Below, in pieces: positions 61,475 to 64,000 of a stretch of DNA of 64,000 bases. The notes beneath the pieces were generated by a model. That model saw nothing but the letters and a program-made list of their open reading frames with translations. It ran no database searches and was not told where the DNA came from. This DNA is from Marivita sp051251565 (GTDB lineage: Bacteria > Pseudomonadota > Alphaproteobacteria > Rhodobacterales > Rhodobacteraceae): positions 62,001 through 126,000 of the forward strand of contig NZ_JBPOFB010000001.1 in assembly GCF_051251565.1 (NCBI RefSeq). The letters run 5' to 3'. Position 1 is the first letter of the stretch, and each line of letters starts with the position of its first letter. Made by a program: the position numbers and the translations under genes.

Positions 61475-62344
61475 TCAGCTGCGAACCAGCGTCTCGTAGC
61501 CTTCTGCGATTTCGCGGGTCAGGGCACCAACCTCAAACGTGAAGTCGCCGATCTGGCCAACAGGCGTGACCTCGGCAGCTGTGCCGGTGAGCCAGCACTG
61601 TTCGAACCCTTCGAGTTCTTCCGGCATGATGTGACGCTCATGTACGGTGATGTTGCGCTCTTTGAGCATGCCGATCACGGTCTGGCGGGTGATCCCGTTC
61701 AGGAAGCAGTCGGGCGTCGGTGTGTGTACTTCGCCGTCTTTGACGAAGAAGATATTGGCCCCCGTCGCCTCGGCCACATACCCGCGATAGTCGAACATCA
61801 TGGCGTCGGAGCAGCCTTTTGCTTCAGCCGCGTGTTTGGACATGGTGCAGATCATGTAAAGACCGGCGGCCTTGGCGTGGCTTGGGATTGTCTCGGGCGA
61901 CGGGCGCTTCCATTTGGAGATGTCGAGCTTGGCCCCCTTCATCTTTGCGTCGCCGTAATAGGCGCCCCATTCCCAGCTTGCGATGGCCAGGCGCACGGGG
62001 TTGCGCGCAGAGGCGACACCCATATCTTCGCCCGCACCGCGCCATGCGATGGCACGGACATAGGCGTCAGACTTGCCATTTGCCGCCAGCACGGCCGCTT
62101 TGGCTGCTTCGATCTCATCCACTGTGTAGGGGATTTCAAAGTCGATCATCTGCGCCGAGCGCTTCAGGCGTTCGGAGTGATCGCGCGACTTGAAAATCTT
62201 GCCGCCATAGGCGCGTTCGCCCTCGAAGACCGAGCTGGCATAGTGCATTGCATGGGTCAGGATGTGGACATTGGCATCGCGCCAGTCGATGAGCTGGCCG
62301 TCCATCCAGATCGTTCCGTCGCGGTCATCATAGGTTCCGGCCAT
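61475..62344 (-). CDS. ilvE: Branched-chain amino acid aminotransferase
   Basis: 289 aa from MAGTYDDRDGTIWMDGQLID; a longer start to 62434 would add a poorly fitting tail. A class IV PLP aminotransferase: PLP Lys158 in SHAKAAGLY, FEGERAYGG near the N-terminus, and EATGANIFFVKDG with GITRQTVIGML. It makes or degrades leucine, isoleucine and valine with glutamate/2-oxoglutarate. D-amino-acid transaminase is the other possibility in this fold, but IlvE is favoured. Divergent from petP. Confidence 0.9.
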   Translation of the reverse strand: MAGTYDDRDGTIWMDGQLIDWRDANVHILTHAMHYASSVFEGERAYGGKIFKSRDHSERLKRSAQMIDFEIPYTVDEIEAAKAAVLAANGKSDAYVRAIAWRGAGEDMGVASARNPVRLAIASWEWGAYYGDAKMKGAKLDISKWKRPSPETIPSHAKAAGLYMICTMSKHAAEAKGCSDAMMFDYRGYVAEATGANIFFVKDGEVHTPTPDCFLNGITRQTVIGMLKERNITVHERHIMPEELEGFEQCWLTGTAAEVTPVGQIGDFTFEVGALTREIAEGYETLVRS

Positions 62345-62387
62345 TTCAATTCTCCTCGCTCGGATTTTCATTAATTGCGCAATAAAG

Positions 62388-62400
62388 GTCCGTATCGGAC
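62388..62400. promoter_or_regulatory. Candidate operator GTCCG-TAT-CGGAC between ilvE and petP
   Basis: A perfect dyad with 5-bp arms (62388-62392, 62396-62400), flanked by ATTGCGCAAT (62374-62383) and TTGCGC near 62409. It lies in the 161-nt divergent gap upstream of a MarR-type regulator, so autoregulation is a natural guess. Confidence 0.4.
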
Positions 62401-62505
62401 ATAATGTTGCGCCAAAACTGAGATTCGCTACCATTTGATCCTTGGAATGTCAACAAGACTGACGTATTTTCAAGACCAAGAAAAAGACGGAGTGGGTGGC
62501 AGAAC

Positions 62506-63015
62506 ATGGCAGACGGACACACGCAAAACACATCGAGCGGACAGGCACTGCTGTACCTCACTGATGAACAGCTGCGGCAGGGGATCGAGGCGATGTTCTT
62601 TGCCTATCGCGGGTTCACCGCGGATCCCGACCGTATTCTTGAAGGTCTGTCTTATGGACGTGCCCATCATCGGGCGATCCATTTCATCCATTGCGCGCCG
62701 GGTACAACGGTGAACAACCTGCTGGCCATTCTGGGTGTCACCAAGCAATCGCTGAACCGTGTGTTGCGCACCTTGATCGAAGATGGTCTTGTGACAAGCC
62801 ATGTGGGACGCAGCGACAAAAGAGAGCGGCATTTGACACTCACCGAGGCCGGAAGCGCGCTGGAACAGCAATTGTCCGATGCACAGCGCGTGCGCATGCG
62901 CGACGCGTATCGCAAGGCCGGGCCGGACGCGGTGGCGGGGTTCAAGACTGTGCTGGAAGCGATGATGGATGATGACATGCGCGGCGCTTACCACGCGATG
63001 CGAGAGGGGCGCTGA
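62506..63015 (+). CDS. petP: MarR-family transcriptional regulator (PetP-like)
   Basis: 169 aa winged-helix protein. The recognition region is TVNNLLAILGVTKQSLNRVLRTLIEDGLV and the wing is GRSDKRERHLTLTEAG. It resembles PetP of Rhodobacter capsulatus, which is encoded with the OmpR-type regulator PetR, as here (1-nt gap to petR). Effector and DNA target are not readable; autoregulation through the dyad upstream is possible. Confidence 0.88.
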   Translation: MADGHTQNTSSGQALLYLTDEQLRQGIEAMFFAYRGFTADPDRILEGLSYGRAHHRAIHFIHCAPGTTVNNLLAILGVTKQSLNRVLRTLIEDGLVTSHVGRSDKRERHLTLTEAGSALEQQLSDAQRVRMRDAYRKAGPDAVAGFKTVLEAMMDDDMRGAYHAMREGR

Positions 63016-63016
63016 T

Positions 63017-63718
63017 ATGGCCGATCCTGATGCCCACCTGCTGATTGTCGACGATGACGAACGCATTCGCGGCCTGTTGCAGAAATTCCTGATCCGCAAC
63101 GGGTTTCTGGTCAGCGCTGCGCGCGACGCGGCCCATGCAAGGCGCATTCTGTCGGGGCTGGATTTCGACCTGATCGTTCTGGATGTGATGATGCCCGGCG
63201 AGGATGGCATTAGTCTGACACGGGGAATCCGCGAGCGGTCGTCGACGCCGATCCTGTTGCTGACCGCACGGGCCGAAACCGAAGACCGGATTGCAGGGCT
63301 TGAGGCAGGGGCAGATGATTACCTTGCCAAACCGTTCGAACCGAAAGAGCTGTTGTTGCGGATCAATGCGATCCTGCGGCGGATGCCGGAACAGGTCGCC
63401 GATGATGGCGCGCCGAAATACCTGAGCTTGGGCCCGATCCGCTATGACACCGAACGCGCCGAGATGTGGCGGGGCGAAGACCTTGTGCGCCTGACCTCGA
63501 CCGAGATCCAGCTGATGAAGGTCTTTGCCGCCAAACCCGGTGAAGCGCTGAGCCGGATGCAATTGGTCGAGGAACTGGGCCGCGACCGCAGTCAGAGCCA
63601 GGAACGCGCGGTGGATGTGCAGATCACTCGCCTGCGCCGCAAGCTTGAGGACAACCCGAAACAGCCCCGCTACCTGCAAACGGTGCGTGGTGCCGGGTAT
63701 ATGCTTGCGCCCGACTGA
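63017..63718 (+). CDS. petR: OmpR-family response regulator (PetR-like)
   Basis: 233 aa from MADPDAHLLIVDDDERIRGL. The receiver has the acidic D12-D13-type pair, phospho-acceptor D56 (LIVLDVMMPGEDG) and Lys in ADDYLAKPFEP. The C-terminal winged helix contains LTSTEIQLMKVFAAKPGEALSRMQLV and ends YLQTVRGAGYMLAPD. In R. capsulatus the petPR pair lies near petABC and is needed for cytochrome bc1 expression; no petABC is in this window. No kinase gene is adjacent. It starts one nucleotide after the petP stop codon (TGATATG), so the two are probably co-translated. Confidence 0.93.
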   Translation: MADPDAHLLIVDDDERIRGLLQKFLIRNGFLVSAARDAAHARRILSGLDFDLIVLDVMMPGEDGISLTRGIRERSSTPILLLTARAETEDRIAGLEAGADDYLAKPFEPKELLLRINAILRRMPEQVADDGAPKYLSLGPIRYDTERAEMWRGEDLVRLTSTEIQLMKVFAAKPGEALSRMQLVEELGRDRSQSQERAVDVQITRLRRKLEDNPKQPRYLQTVRGAGYMLAPD

Positions 63719-63728
63719 CGGGTTTGGT

Positions 63729-63754
63729 CTTTGCATATTTGAAAAAAGAAGAAG
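63729..63754 (+). repeat. 27-nt leader element, copy 2
   Basis: CTTTGCATATTTG then AAAAAAGAAGAAG, nearly identical to 13865-13891. It starts 10 nt after petR and ends 18 nt before the next start codon. Confidence 0.6.
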
Positions 63755-63772
63755 CAAAAGGGGGACGCGCGC

Positions 63773-64000
63773 ATGGCGACGGCATTGATCACGCATGCAG
63801 ATTGTCTGGATCATATCACGCCCGACGGTCATCCCGAACGGGTGGCGCGGCTTGAGCATGTGTTGCATGCGCTCCAAGGGCTGGACCTGCGGCGCGAAGC
63901 GGCCCCTTTGGTGGACATGGCGCATCTGGCGTATGTCCACCCGCAGGCGCATGTTGATGCAATTCTGAACGGCGCGCCGGATCAGGGGTTCACCCAGCTT
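63773..64000 (+). CDS. Histone deacetylase family protein (3' end outside window)
   Basis: 76 residues from the ATG at 63773, reading to the window edge: MATALITHADCLDHITPDG, then HPERVARLEHVLHALQG. This is the conserved N-terminus of bacterial zinc-dependent histone-deacetylase/acetylpolyamine amidohydrolase proteins. It would remove acetyl groups from polyamines or small amides. It follows a purine-rich leader element and petR. Confidence 0.88.
   Translation, partial: MATALITHADCLDHITPDGHPERVARLEHVLHALQGLDLRREAAPLVDMAHLAYVHPQAHVDAILNGAPDQGFTQL

Noticed and set aside
1..64000. CRISPR array, insertion sequence or prophage
   Set aside because: No regularly spaced repeats, transposase or phage structural genes were found on either strand.

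Overview
The window looks like a chromosomal segment of a marine Roseobacter-group alphaproteobacterium (Rhodobacteraceae). I infer this from gene content and order: a DUF3576-leuS-lptE-holA block, a petP/petR pair, the DUF4170-waaA-lpxK order, Rhodobacter-type porin, DUF2125, DUF4389 and Hint-domain proteins, and a high-GC codon pattern. No insertion sequence, prophage, CRISPR array or rRNA operon was found. Genes are densely packed, with many 1-23 nt overlaps, so most of the window reads as core genome.

Layout. 1-10 kb: the end of atpF, a minus-strand sulfotransferase/yggS pair, a porin, then DUF3576, a reversed glycosyltransferase, and leuS-lptE-holA. 10-18 kb: a GST-fold protein, a solitary molybdenum formate dehydrogenase alpha subunit, an M20 amidohydrolase, and a hybrid sensor kinase overlapping its OmpR-type regulator. 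18-27 kb: a LIV-type ABC importer (livG, livH, a 79-aa membrane protein, livM, binding protein, livF) bracketed by two acyl/aryl-CoA ligases, which suggests uptake of a carboxylic acid coupled to CoA activation. 27-33 kb: DUF4389, a Hint-domain protein, rpmJ, tRNA-Val(GAC), N-formylglutamate amidohydrolase, the lpxK-waaA-DUF4170 lipid A/Kdo genes and an enoyl-CoA hydratase/SDR pair.

33-46 kb: a DUF2125 protein, a UbiH-type hydroxylase, an amidase, an aminotransferase, ftsK and lolA, then a sterol desaturase-like protein overlapping an acyltransferase-3 protein. 45.6-51.8 kb: a lytic-transglycosylase-like lipoprotein, hspQ, the ribF-ycgN-ltaE operon, a MaoC hydratase, a HAD hydrolase and a manganese pyrophosphatase. 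51.9-55.3 kb: capsule-export genes kpsE and kpsT (no kpsM) beside a sulfotransferase. 55.8-61.4 kb: a polyamine-type ABC importer with two unusually enlarged permeases and an embedded DUF1330 protein. 61.4-64 kb: ilvE, petP, petR and the start of a histone-deacetylase-family gene.

No clear new defence or mobile system is visible. The items most worth a second look are the enlarged PotB/PotC-like permeases with mirror-image hairpins after the binding-protein gene, the ligase-flanked LIV transporter with its small membrane protein, the orphan formate dehydrogenase, the Hint protein, the desaturase/acyltransferase pair, and several perfect or near-perfect extragenic palindromes.
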